A stretch of 64,000 bases of DNA from Lophius americanus (lineage: Eukaryota; Chordata; Actinopteri; Lophiiformes; Lophiidae). Location of the stretch: contig JBBDHG010000037.1 in NCBI GenBank assembly GCA_037951165.1, positions 1,343,501 to 1,407,500 on the forward strand, read 5' to 3'. Shown one piece after another: positions 10,787-34,180 of the stretch. The stretch's first letter is position 1. Every line of letters starts with the position of its first letter. The notes beneath the pieces were generated by a model. It made no database searches and was not told the DNA's origin. It worked only from the letters and a program-made list of their open reading frames with translations. Made by a program: the position numbers and the translations under genes.

Positions 10787-13700
10787 ATGTCAGGTAAAGA
10801 TTTATGTTCATTTGATTGTCAACCAAGATTGAAAAAAGTTTTTCATCTGTAGAGAGATGGTCTTTTTGCTGCATCCCACTTATTTATTCCCAAAATAAAT
10901 ATATCTCATTATGTCTAGTTAAAAGTTGCTCTATAACCCTATTTCCCTTGTAATATATAACATATTTATGTTGATTTAATATTAGTTTTCTGATGTGGAA
11001 ATGTGTCTTTGTTTAAGGAACCTACACACCAGCCCCCAGTGGGCCGTTCTCTGCTCTCACTCCAACGATGTGGCCTCAGGACATCTTGGCCAAGTACCAT
11101 CAGGTGAGAGCCTAACTTTGTGGGCTTTTCATTTGCAAGTGTCCATAAGTATGTTGTTTTGATAATAGTAAATTGCAAGGGAAAACAGTAGGTCTATTGA
11201 CAGACACCGGTACTGAAAACCAAATGCCTGAAGAGCTTTACACTCATGTGACACTCACTTCTAACAGAGGTTTAAATTGCCCAGAAAAGCTGCTGTGACC
11301 ATCTTCAGCATGGGTGTTCACTGTGACCATTCCTCCACTAATGTAATGCATGTTGTGTGTTTGCCTCCACAGAAGGACCCGTCAGAACAGCCTGAACTGA
11401 AGTATGATGAGTTTGGCTTCAAAGTGGAAACTGAAGGTAATGCCTTCTCAAACATGAACTCATGTAGACCCAAGCCTACTTTGAAATCTTCATTATTTGC
11501 CATTATGCCCTAATCGAGTCTCCGATTAATGGCTGCAACAAAATAAGTTGCTCTTTTACTATTGTTTTCTCTTACTTCATAATGGAGCTTTTATTTGTAA
11601 ATAGTTAATATTCTTATAATAGATTTTACAATGCTTAGTACATTGTGTGTCTATACTCCTCCATTTAAGAGGCGGTATGGTGCTTACTCATGTCAGTTTT
11701 TTCATTTCAAATGTCACACGCACTACTAAATACCAAAATATGACCTTCATTCAGATGGTGGGAAGTTCAGGTCCTGGCAAGGCACTGGAGGCTCATCACA
11801 GCGTGAAGACCCCCAACAGCGGCTACGCTGGCAAGCCCACCTGGAGTTCACTCACAACCACACAGTTGGTGACCTGACCTGGGAGCTCATTGATCCAGTC
11901 CTTCCTCGCTCCGAGCGCCTGCGATCCCTGGTGTTAGGTGGTATTCCTCACAGCATGAGGCCACAGGTGAGGACAGCTGCATAGTAAGCATGTTTGGTGA
12001 ATCCATCATAATCTTGGGCTAAAACATTCTCCCAGATAAAACCGTTGTTAGAACATGAACGAATCAATAAAAGTTAAACTTATGGACACTAAAGTGCCGC
12101 AGTTGCTTTTGAGCATTTGCATTAATGATCTCCATAGTCATAAAAACAAGTCTCGGCACTTAAAACATGTCTCTTTTTCTGTTAGCTGTGGATGCGTCTG
12201 TCTGGAGCGCTGCAGAAGAAGAGGACCTGTGAGATCTCTTACAAAGAAATCGTTAAAAACAGTTCCAATGATGACAGCATCACAGCTAAACAGGTGAAAC
12301 CCTCGACTACTGCACATTTAATAAGCTCAATTCCACAGCAATTACACCAAATACGTCTTAAGCTCATGCAGCAAAAAATTATTACTTGATAACTTCTTTA
12401 AAATAACTACCTGAAGGAAATGAAAAACAATTGTCACTTGTATATATATTTTTTTGTTGCCCACATTTTGACAACCACCAAAAACAGAAATCAACTGTAG
12501 ATCTATAGATGTAAATTCCACGGTTAATGGTTACCGCTGCGTTCACATGAGGAAAAATCACTAACAAAGGGAAAGGGCTCTTGTTTCCAAAAGTTTGTTG
12601 TAACTTCAGACAGTGATATCAGTGTTTTATTTTCTGACCAGAAGATGGGGAGGTTAATTTAAATAACAATGTGCTGACTGAACGAAGAAGAATGGGAGCT
12701 CTGTGTTTCAGACTACTCAAACCTCTCCAGCTGTTCTTTGTAATGGACATGTTCTTGTTCCGCGTTAACTTCTGTGTCTCAGATCGAAAAGGACCTTTTA
12801 CGGACAATGCCAACCAACGCGTGTTTCAATACTATGACCAGCGTTGGAGTGCCAAGGCTGAGACGGATACTAAGGGGCCTGGCCTGGCTCTACCCAGACA
12901 TTGGGTACTGTCAGGGCACAGGCATGGTGAGATGACACTCACCGCACAGATTGTAACCACTAACTGTGACAACTTTGCACAAAACCAATGACACACATGA
13001 AAATGACTTTTCCCTTTTGTATTGCTCTCTCAAAGGTGGTCTCCTGTCTGCTGCTCTTTCTGGAGGAGGAGGATGTGCTATGGATGATGTGTGCACTGAT
13101 TGAAGACCTCCTTCCACCAGCATACTTCTCCTCAACACTTCTGGGTGTCCAAACGGACCAGCGAGTTCTCCGCCAGCTCATTGTTCAGTACCTGCCGGCC
13201 CTCGACCGCCTTCTGCAGGAGCACGACATCGGTAAGGCTGGTTATAGGGCATTGACGCAGAGGGTCATTCAGTGAACAATGGATCACCCTCAACTTTATA
13301 CGATTTATATATATATATATATTTCCATATTTAATGTCAGCGTCGGTTAATGTGCCAATATGCTGTTTATGATGTAAACTATGTTATTCCCTCCTAAAAC
13401 CAGAATTGTCGCTGATCACGTTGCACTGGTTCCTGACTTCATTTGCCAGTGTGGTGGACATCCATCTACTCCTGAGGATCTGGGACCTTCTCTTTTACCA
13501 GGGTTCATTAGTGCTATTCCAGGTCACACTGGGAATGCTCAAGATCAAGGTAGTTGTACTCAGCAGCTACCACTAGCCATGATCGGCTATTCCTACTGTT
13601 GCCAAAAATGTAGACATTGAATAGTAATCTTCCTTCACTCACGCTTCGTCTCCAGGAGGAGGAGCTTGTGGCATCAGAGAACTCGGCATCCATTTTCAAT

Positions 13701-16700
13701 ACTTTGTCGGACTTGCCAAGCCAGCTCAGAGACGGGCCTGCAGTTCTCGGGGAGGCTATGAGGCTGGCAGGGACACTTACCCAGGACACACTGGAAGCCC
13801 ACCGACACAAGCACCTAGCCTACCTCCTAAATGAACAGACTCAGCTCAACAATGGAAACAACACAACTTTCAACAACAACTTTAACAAGGTCAGTCATTG
13901 TAGGCTTTGAAAAGCTGGCGTGTCACCAATGTGAATCAATTAACTTATCCTGCGTCTGTATTGGTCAGGTGGTGAGGAGGCAGTCCCTGCGGACAAAGTC
14001 CACTTTGAGCTCCTTGTTGTTTGGAGAAGATGAGGCGGACACCTTGAAATCCAAGAACATTAAGCAGACAGAGCTGGTGGCAGCGCTGCGTGAGGCCATA
14101 GCCCGCACCGCAGAACACTTCCACTGTCTAGACCCGCATCAGTCCGGCACTGTGAGTGTGATTCATGTCCTGCTGTGAACTGAAACAAAAAAATGCATTT
14201 CAGGCTTGAAACCACCATCCGTTTTGGTCTGAACTCTTCCATATCGTCTCTGCAGGACCTTACACCTGACTACTCCATGGAGAGCCACCAGCAAGATCAT
14301 GAGAACTTTCTCGTGGTGTCCCGCAACCGGAGGAGACGGGCAAAGGCCTTGCTGGACTTTGAGCGACACGATGACGACGAATTGGGATTCAGGAAGAATG
14401 ACATCATTACTGTAACTATCATAAACACCAAACGGCATCTTGCTGTTTCTAAGAACATTCACACACAGAGATCTGACTCTTCCTCCTCTCTTTACCTTTA
14501 TTTCCCAGATCATCTCACAGAGGGATGAACACTGTTGGGTTGGAGAGCTCAATGGCCTAAGGGGTGTGTCCTGTGTGGATGATGTTTTTTTTCTGAATTG
14601 CATTTTACAGTTTATGTGAATTCTATGGCTTTTGGTTACAGGATGGTTCCCAGCTAAGTTTGTGGAGATCCTAGATGAAAGAAGCAAAGAGGTATGGAAG
14701 ATTATGGAAGTGTTTCTATATTGACTTTGTTTTGCTTAGAGGAAGTTCCCAAGAATATAAAATATCCATGTGATGTTTGTCAGTTTCTTTTCTTTTCATT
14801 CAACTTCTTCAGATGTTGTGAATAGTCATTTGACTTTGGCATCTGTCCTCAGTACTCATCAGCGGGTGATGACTCCGTGACGGAGGGGGTGACAGACCTG
14901 GCAAGAGGCACGCTGTGTCCGGCACTGAAGGCCATATTTCAACATGGTCTGAAGAAACCTTCTATACTGGGAGGACCCTGTCACCCATGGTTATTCATAG
15001 AAGAAGTAGGAGAGCTTTTTTAATTTTCCAAATTACCCTTTTACAGTAGCTGTTAAATCCACTTAAATAATTTTTCATCTTCATCATCTCAGGCGGCCAG
15101 TAGAGAAGTAGAGAGAGACTTCAACTCCGTCTACTCCAGACTGGTGCTGTGTAAAACCTACAGGTAAGAGTCACGTCTTTCTGGGAGTTTGGTTCTGATT
15201 ACATGAATGTTTCAAGGGTTTTTTGGGGGATTGTAATCTTTGTCAGCTATAAATACAACAATCAAACTCACCCGAGCATTTTAAGCACTCTTTCATTAAT
15301 GCTAGGTGTTAACGGGCTTGAATATTAAAACACATGGTTATAAAAAACATTGGATTTGGTAAAATGCACAAAGCCTGGTGCAATTTTATCCAGGAGATGC
15401 AACACTTTACACCCACTATGGAGCTTCCCACACAAGCTGCATCTTTTTTTTCTGATTCAACTCCCAAGGATTCCTATGTGCTTGTTAACCTAGGACTGAT
15501 TCTCTGTTGAATGAATATACAAGGGTTCATCATTTTCTGTAGTTTGCTTCAATTACAAGTCACCAATGCCCAAAATCAACTAAAATACACTCTCAAATGT
15601 AAAATGCATGGTCAGCAGTAATTTTTATCCTCAACTTTTTTAACTGCATTAATTACTGAATTAATTAATAATGTCGGTATTGGTGATGCTTGTCCAGTTT
15701 TGTTGTTACTGGTGCATTAGCCGCACTATTATAAATATATCTTCAGGTGGTTACACCTGCTCTTAAAAGAAATGATCAGGTCATTAAATTGAGAAATGCT
15801 CACAACCACTCTCCTACTTTGAAGATAAATTACGAGAAGTCCAGCACGATCGTGCTGAAGGCTTCCCAGGTGCTACACTGACCTCACACACGAGTTTCAT
15901 CTTTTCCTTCTCATTATATAGGTGTGCTTTTTATATCACTAAATTGCAAATTTTGCAGCTATATGCGTCGACAGAGTAATGGAAAACCCAGTTTCAACGT
16001 GTGCTCCAGAATTTTGTGGTAGTGACTCGTTCCCTTCTGGTGTTCAACAGGTTAGATGAAGATGGTAAGGTTTTAACACCAGAAGAACTGCTATACAGAG
16101 TAAGAAAGTATTTAATTCATTTATTTTGTAATATATATTCTTGAGTATGTTGTAAATACTTACGTGAGTACCACCTGTCTGCTGTTCTCAGGCAGTACAG
16201 TCAGTCAACATGAGCCACGACTTGGCACACGCTCAAATGGACATCAAGCTAAGGTCTCTCGTCTGCGTCGGCCTGAAGTAAGTTTAAGATTGACTGACCG
16301 CCACACACACACAGAAATAGACACACACACACTGTATGTTTACTTGTGCCCCTCGCCCCCACCAGTGAGCAGGTGCTGCACCTGTGGTTGGAGGTGGTGT
16401 GCTCCAGCATGGCTGCTGTGGAAAAATGGTATCACCCATGGTCATTCCTTCGCAGCCCTGGGTGGGTGCAGATCAAGTGTGAGCTCAGGTAAGAAACTCT
16501 TTAGATACGACCAACCGCTACAGACTCTGTGCTGAAGAAGTTGTCACACACAAGTGAATCATATAAAGAAGGAAGCTGTGTATCCATTTAAAAACGTGAT
16601 CTCTGTTGTTCATTCAGGGTCCTTTCAAAGTTTGCCTTCAGCCTCTCCCAAGATTGTGAGCTACCTGACAAGAAAGAGGTGAGCCGATGAGATTTAGCAC

Positions 16701-17880
16701 AGCGCCTCCACGCAGAGCATCAGTCAGCAAGTCTTAGTATTCAGAAACGACTCTAGAGGCAACCCAATGACTTTATGCTGTTTCAGAAATCAGTTACTCT
16801 GAAAGCAGAAGTTACGGATGTGCTGATTCAGCATCACCTCTTTAGTTGGGACCTCTAGGTAATGTGCCCTGAGAGGCTAGATGCTCTACAATAGTTATAG
16901 TTCCTAGTTTAAGCCTCTGCTACTTTATTGCACAACCGCTATTTTAATCTGAACATTTGAAAGTGAGACACCTTGAATACGGTGTCTGTCATAGCTAATC
17001 CTTTTCTATCCATAAGTTGCATATGCTGACGTCCCCTTCCCTTGAGTCAGTGGTATCAGTAGTTTTTATAAGGCTAAACCAAGTAGCTGTGTGTATGTTC
17101 AACCTGTGAAGCTCTGCTTGCCAGACGTCAGTCAGTCATATATTTTTTGTCTGTTTAAAACTGCTGAGTGTGGACGGTGTGGCTGCTGCCTTTAGGGGTC
17201 ATCACAACGGATTTTTTCTTTCCATCTTAGCGTGTCCACTGCATCTTCCTGTCAAACCAACCAACTGCATGTTCTCTTTAATCACATCACCGCTTCTTTA
17301 CTTACCCTATTTGTCCTACCTGGCATCTCTATCTCCGTTCTTTTACCAGTAGATTCTCTGTCCCTCCTTTTCACGTTTCCAAACCATCTCAATCTGACAT
17401 CTCTTATTTTGTCTTTCTGCTCCTCTCCATCTGTGTGCCTCTCAAAGAAAATCTTAACATCTTCAACTCTACCACCTCAATCTCTCTTTCCTGTCTTGAA
17501 GTCAGAGCCACCATCTGTAATCCACACAGCAGAGCTGCCCTCACTACCATCTTGTAAACCTTTCCCTTCACTCCTGCTGCTACTCCTCTGTCAAAGATAG
17601 CTTTTGACACTCTTTTTAACGCTTCCTGCACTAACTTATTCACCTCTTTTCCACACTCCCTGTTGATCTGAATAGTTGGCCGCCAGTCCTTAAACTCCCT
17701 CTCCTTATTCAGCAAGTACTGCTTTTCCCGATATTGTATCGATATGTATTTTTTCTATTTTAGGTAAAAGCTTTCCACATTTGCTTTCTTTTTCAGCAGA
17801 AGGAGCAGAGGCCGCTGAAGGAAGGAGTGCAGGACATGCTGGTGAAGCATCACCTCTTCAGCTGGGACATTGATGGCTGA
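10787..17880 (+). CDS. sgsm3: Small G protein signaling modulator 3 (TBC-SH3-RUN protein)
   Basis: A Rab-directed GTPase-activating adaptor, known in mammals to bind RAB/RAP GTPases and merlin and to act in endosomal traffic. Coding exons: 10787-10793, 11018-11103, 11373-11436, 11755-11966, 12186-12293, 12783-12926, 13036-13231, 13404-13549, 13656-13889, 13969-14151, 14256-14411, 14509-14563, 14642-14691, 14853-15005, 15093-15163, 16051-16099, 16192-16277, 16366-16488, 16618-16678, 17797-17880. All introns are GT-AG and the phases join to 755 codons (human about 749). The TBC domain spans about residues 115-330, with the arginine finger in IEKDLLR (160-166) and the glutamine finger in YCQG (201-204), so it should be catalytically competent. 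SH3 spans about 489-545 (ALLDF at 491) and RUN about 565-725. The first coding exon carries only MSG behind a 5' UTR exon starting at 10708. The last exon has a CAGCAG tandem acceptor that may add or skip one Gln. Identity is essentially certain from near-continuous similarity to human SGSM3. Confidence 0.96.
13300..13322. repeat. (AT)n microsatellite in SGSM3 intron
   Basis: Short TA dinucleotide run in the intron between coding exons 7 and 8. Confidence 0.85.
15164..16050. other. Largest mid-gene SGSM3 intron, nothing notable
   Basis: Intron between coding exons 15 and 16. It begins with a GTAAGA donor and ends in CAACAG. It splits the RUN-domain arginine codon (AG|G). I see no repeat, RNA gene or additional exon in it. 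Confidence 0.7.
16787..16858 (+). other. sgsm3: Alternative (duplicated) SGSM3 terminal coding exon
   Basis: Follows a proper acceptor (GCTGTTTCAG) in the same phase 0 as the canonical last exon. It encodes 23 residues ending VLIQHHLFSWDL and a TAG stop. The canonical exon at 17797 ends MLVKHHLFSWDIDG. The two match at about 27 of 33 bases over the shared segment, so one is a copy of the other. The stop codon is followed directly by GTAATG, a plausible donor, so it may be a cassette exon rather than a true 3' end; I saw no AATAAA before the canonical exon. The open frame, splice site and conserved HHLFSWD suggest it is used. Confidence 0.7.
17185..17725 (-). mobile_element. RTE-like LINE 3' fragment in the last SGSM3 intron
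   Basis: The minus strand encodes the C-terminal part of a non-LTR retrotransposon polyprotein. It reads ECGKEVNKLVQEALKRVSKA, then GKVYKMVVRAALLCGLQMVA, then a segment like EREIEVVELKMLRFSLRGTQ. The same family is present on the plus strand at 61.35-62.51 kb. It inserted antisense to SGSM3, between the alternative and canonical last exons. Internal stops and deletions show it is inactive. I place it with RTE/BovB-type elements because of the tail sequence and the GAA-rich end of the sister copy. Confidence 0.75.
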
Positions 17881-18119
17881 AAACATAACAGAATCCTATG
17901 CTGCCCCTACTTTCTGTGTATACTTGATGTTTTTTTTCACCTGTCCCCTGCAGACTGTCAATCATTAATTGGACCCAGTTGTCTACTTTGCCGACATTAT
18001 CGCTCACCTGACCTCCCGCGTTGGATTCATGTCATCATTAAGGTCTGCCGTTAAGTACATGTTGAACGTGAACGTGTCCATACTTTATCTTAATTTAGAG
18101 CCAGAGTAAGAGGTGGCAC

Positions 18120-18155
18120 TACATTGATGGAAACTATATATATATATATATACAA
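18120..18155. repeat. (AT)n microsatellite in SGSM3 3' UTR
   Basis: Run of TA repeats about 260 bases after the SGSM3 stop codon, inside the probable 3' untranslated region. Confidence 0.85.
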
Positions 18156-18514
18156 AGTCTTTACCTGTTGGAATGAAGCAACCAGTGTGTCCTTAATGTA
18201 GAAATATGCTTAAGTAGTCGCTGATCTGGCCGTTCAGCTTCTCAGAGTATTTTTATTGTGCTGTCCATTCTTTCATTTGTTGCATGTCTGTAAAACAGAC
18301 GGCGCTGTACACTCTGACATGGTCCTGAATTCCTCGTGACTGTACATTTCCATACATCAAGACCAAAACAGAACATTCCTGACATGCAGCTGTCATGTTC
18401 CAGATCATTTTTCAGAGGACTACTTCTTACCTCAATATCATGAATTCCACTAAATATCTCATGTCATACTAATGTTGCACATGCCGCGTGAAGCCTTTCC
18501 AAATCCTAACACAA

Positions 18515-18545
18515 AATGTGTGTGTTTGTGTGTGTGTGTGTGCGC
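18515..18545. repeat. (GT)n microsatellite
   Basis: Imperfect TG dinucleotide run in the presumed SGSM3 3' untranslated region. Confidence 0.85.
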
Positions 18546-18742
18546 TACCATGGTGGTGGTAGTTAACATGCTGCATGCTTATGACTAAAGATAAATGACA
18601 CAGAAAATAACACATTTTATGTTAGAAACTACAGTTAATGTTAGTTTATTTAAATGTCATCTTTTTTGTTGCAATGTGCGGTTGAGAAAATGTGTTTCTC
18701 TGAGTTCAGGTTGCTTTAGTTCTGACTTGTAGCTGTAGATGA

Positions 18743-18762
18743 ATTAAAAAAGTTTATTTATT
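18743..18762. terminator. Back-to-back polyadenylation signals for convergent genes
   Basis: The plus strand carries ATTAAA at 18743-18748, about 860 bases after the SGSM3 stop. Ten bases on, the minus strand carries two overlapping AATAAA hexamers (complements at 18753-18758 and 18757-18762), about 1.3 kb after the GTPBP1 stop. They may serve both convergent genes. Other candidate hexamers exist nearby (minus AATAAA complements around 18892 and 19045), so actual usage is uncertain. Confidence 0.45.
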
Positions 18763-20046
18763 CTGCTACAACTGATGACTATTGTTCATAATAGTAGCCA
18801 GCGATTGGATTTTTTTTTTTTTACCACTTCCATATTTGTTCACTTGTTACATTTTGAGAACGGTATTTTTGAATACGTTATTGATGGCAATTTATTGCTG
18901 ATTGATTCAGGTCACTAAATGGTCATTTAGTTTCAGTTGAATTTCTTTGTCTGACTTGTACGTGTGAAGAAAATACAATCAAATCAGTTTCTTGTTCAAC
19001 ATGATTGTTGCTAATATAGTCTGGAAATCTTGTATTTTTTTTCGTTTATTATTCAAACACACATGAATATGGTTCTGTCTGGTGTCTAGTCAAAGACAGT
19101 CCAGTTAGTCGTTGCAACTCTCCACCTACAGTTTGTGGAGTTTACACATCAATCCTCCTCGAACGATTTGCATCATATGTAGAAGAGAGACTGAAAACCA
19201 AATATTTTTATACCAGTACATTGCAGAATATTAACATGTTTTTTAAATGTAATGTGATTTGAGAAGAATACATTGAAGAAACAAGACGGTTCAAGTTCAG
19301 TAAAGCTTGATTAATGGTCATATTTTTCTTAAAGCTTCAAATTCTATTTAAGTGTCACGTTTTTACAGCAACAGGCTGAATGAGTGCACGACGGAGAAGA
19401 ATTGCATGTCCTAGAATTATGGGCAAGGGGATGATGTCCTTTTATCTGTTCAATGTTTGAAAGAGGCAGACTGACAGGGAATTTTAAGAACATATGTGAG
19501 TGAACGCCCAGCATGTACGCCAAATAAATGACGGTTAAGAAATGTAACAGGCTAAAATCTCCTTATATGTAGAATCTGAAATCACTGTGTGCCCTCAGCT
19601 ACATTCATCTCTGATTGGCACCCATGTCACGTACTGGCATCATCCCATCAGAGCACAGCTAATTTACGTATGCAGTATAAATAACACATCAAATATTTCT
19701 CATTTCAAAAACACAAGGAATGCATTGGGGGTTAAATAGCTGCTCATATCGACACTGTACCCTCCTCCTGGGTTCAGCCTCCCTCTCTGCCACAAGACTG
19801 TATGCATGGATGTTTAGTGAATGTGCACAAAATGAAAATATCCTCAACCATCACCCAACTCAAATATTCCAAACAGTAAAATCAGCCGACTTTAAAAAAT
19901 CCATTCCCCTTTGTGCTTCCTTTAAACAAAAACCACAGGAGTGTAAAAAGGTGGGAATAAGAGTGACGACTCTTGAGTAATCTTGTATGGAATAAAGAGC
20001 CATCATAAAGTGGCAGCAGAGAAGAGGTCAGGGGTCAAAGACCAGT
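18763..20046. other. Convergent intergenic / GTPBP1 3' UTR region
   Basis: AT-rich DNA between the two convergent coding regions. It probably includes the 3' untranslated region of GTPBP1 on the minus strand. No coding sequence is recognisable; the 86-codon frame at 19720-19980 has no family resemblance. Confidence 0.55.
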
Positions 20047-32667
<12,621 letters not shown>

Positions 32668-33050
32668 TTCGATGCCAGCTTTGTACCAACAAATTTCAAA
32701 CAAACTGTATAAGCTATTGAGATGACGGCACGCAACACACACACAAGCGTAACAACTCAACACAACGCGAGCTCTGCAACCTATTGTTAAGTATTATCTA
32801 TTCTATCGTTGGGTGTGGTCGTACAGTTCCATTGTAGAAAACACAACATTTTACTTTCACATTCTTCTTGTTTGGAAGCGGTTGGTCCGATTGTATTTAC
32901 ACCATTTACATATAATAATACTATTTGATCAATATACATGATGAATGCGGATAGACACGCCTTTTTAACTCTAACTAGCCAGTGAGGCTAAAAGAGACTC
33001 TTTAAATTTAAAAAAGCGAACCAATCAGAGCGAGGGGGACGTTCATATGA
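32668..33050 (-). promoter_or_regulatory. Putative GTPBP1 promoter region
   Basis: Directly upstream of the GTPBP1 start codon on the minus strand. It contains CpG dinucleotides that are scarce elsewhere and a CCAAT box (CCAATCAG at 33021-33028, read as ATTGG from the gene). No TATA box is obvious, as is usual for a housekeeping gene. The transcription start cannot be fixed from sequence alone. Confidence 0.45.
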
Positions 33051-33417
33051 TTACAGCGTACCCGTCAATCACTGTCATAAATATAAGGTGTGATCACAGT
33101 GTAACACTGGAAACTTTACCCCCAAAAGTGTCTATTTTGTTTTTTCAGGTAGCTTTTAATCTGTCAGTGCTGTTATTTTTTATTTTCAATCTATTAGGAC
33201 GTGTGTGTAATTATCTGAATATCATTCAGGACTGATAACACTAATATGTCTAATTATTAACTTGATTACTGTTTTTACTGCTTTCTGAATTGGTTTTCTG
33301 TTTTTGTGATGCAAGAATTAACCTTACAGAGGTTCCCTCTGGCAAATCACCCAGCCAACTCACAGGTGCTCAAGTCAAAATCCTTTGGCCCAAGTTGACA
33401 AGGAATTGTTGATTTAC

Positions 33418-33472
33418 TTTTAATAATAATAATAATAATAATAATAATTATTATTATTATTATTATTATTAC
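33418..33472. repeat. (TAA)n-(TTA)n palindromic microsatellite
   Basis: A run of TAA trinucleotides switches abruptly to TTA, producing a near-perfect inverted repeat with arms of about 25 bases. It may have arisen where two LINE tails of opposite orientation met; the flanks show no LINE sequence to confirm this. Confidence 0.9.
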
Positions 33473-33479
33473 TTTATAT

Positions 33480-34180
33480 ATTTACTATATTATAACTTTT
33501 GTATCAAAAGGACCCATGACCAGGCCCTCACACATTGTTTACTTCAGTTCAGTCCTTCTTCAGTTTCATCATCTTTCATCATCAATATTGATCATCAGAC
33601 TGTATGAAAAACACAATGCAAAAATTCACAAAGCAAAATTACTGTCTTTTTAATTTCCTGCCTAAGCTCTTCAGGGACTTAATTATGGGAGGATGGATGA
33701 ATCCCTTTTAGGACTAGCTGTTCAAAGTAAATGAAGAAGAATCCGTACATAATGACAGCAATGCCTGCATGAGCCAGAGCAGTGTTATTTAATATGATGC
33801 CCTAAACAGGCAGCCCCACGGAAAAACCACTGTTACTATATTGTATTATTACAATAGCCTTGATGCTCTATAAAACCACCATGCTCTTACTGCTCCACAA
33901 TATTAAAAAACAAAGTCTGATAATAACCTACAGTGGATTTCTAGCTGAATGTATTACCTTTCCCCTATCCTAAATCCAACATGACTCATGTGATGATTCT
34001 GTCTAAACTGTCTTATTTTCTTTAAGAAATTTGATGACATAAAATGATTTTGTATAAGCTGTACAAACACTTTCAAATCCAAGTATTGAAAATGATTTTA
34101 GCAGAAAAACATATCTATTATCTATTTTCAAATCACTTTAGAGCTGCAACTGTTCACTCCAACCACCGGGTGACGATAAA
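33480..34180. other. Intergenic AT-rich DNA, nothing recognised
   Basis: No coding frame, RNA gene or clear repeat beyond simple AT-rich runs. Confidence 0.6.

Noticed and set aside
13831..14178. Separate 115-codon frame within SGSM3
   Set aside because: It is intron read-through joined to coding exon 10; the spliced frame gives the conserved SGSM3 sequence.
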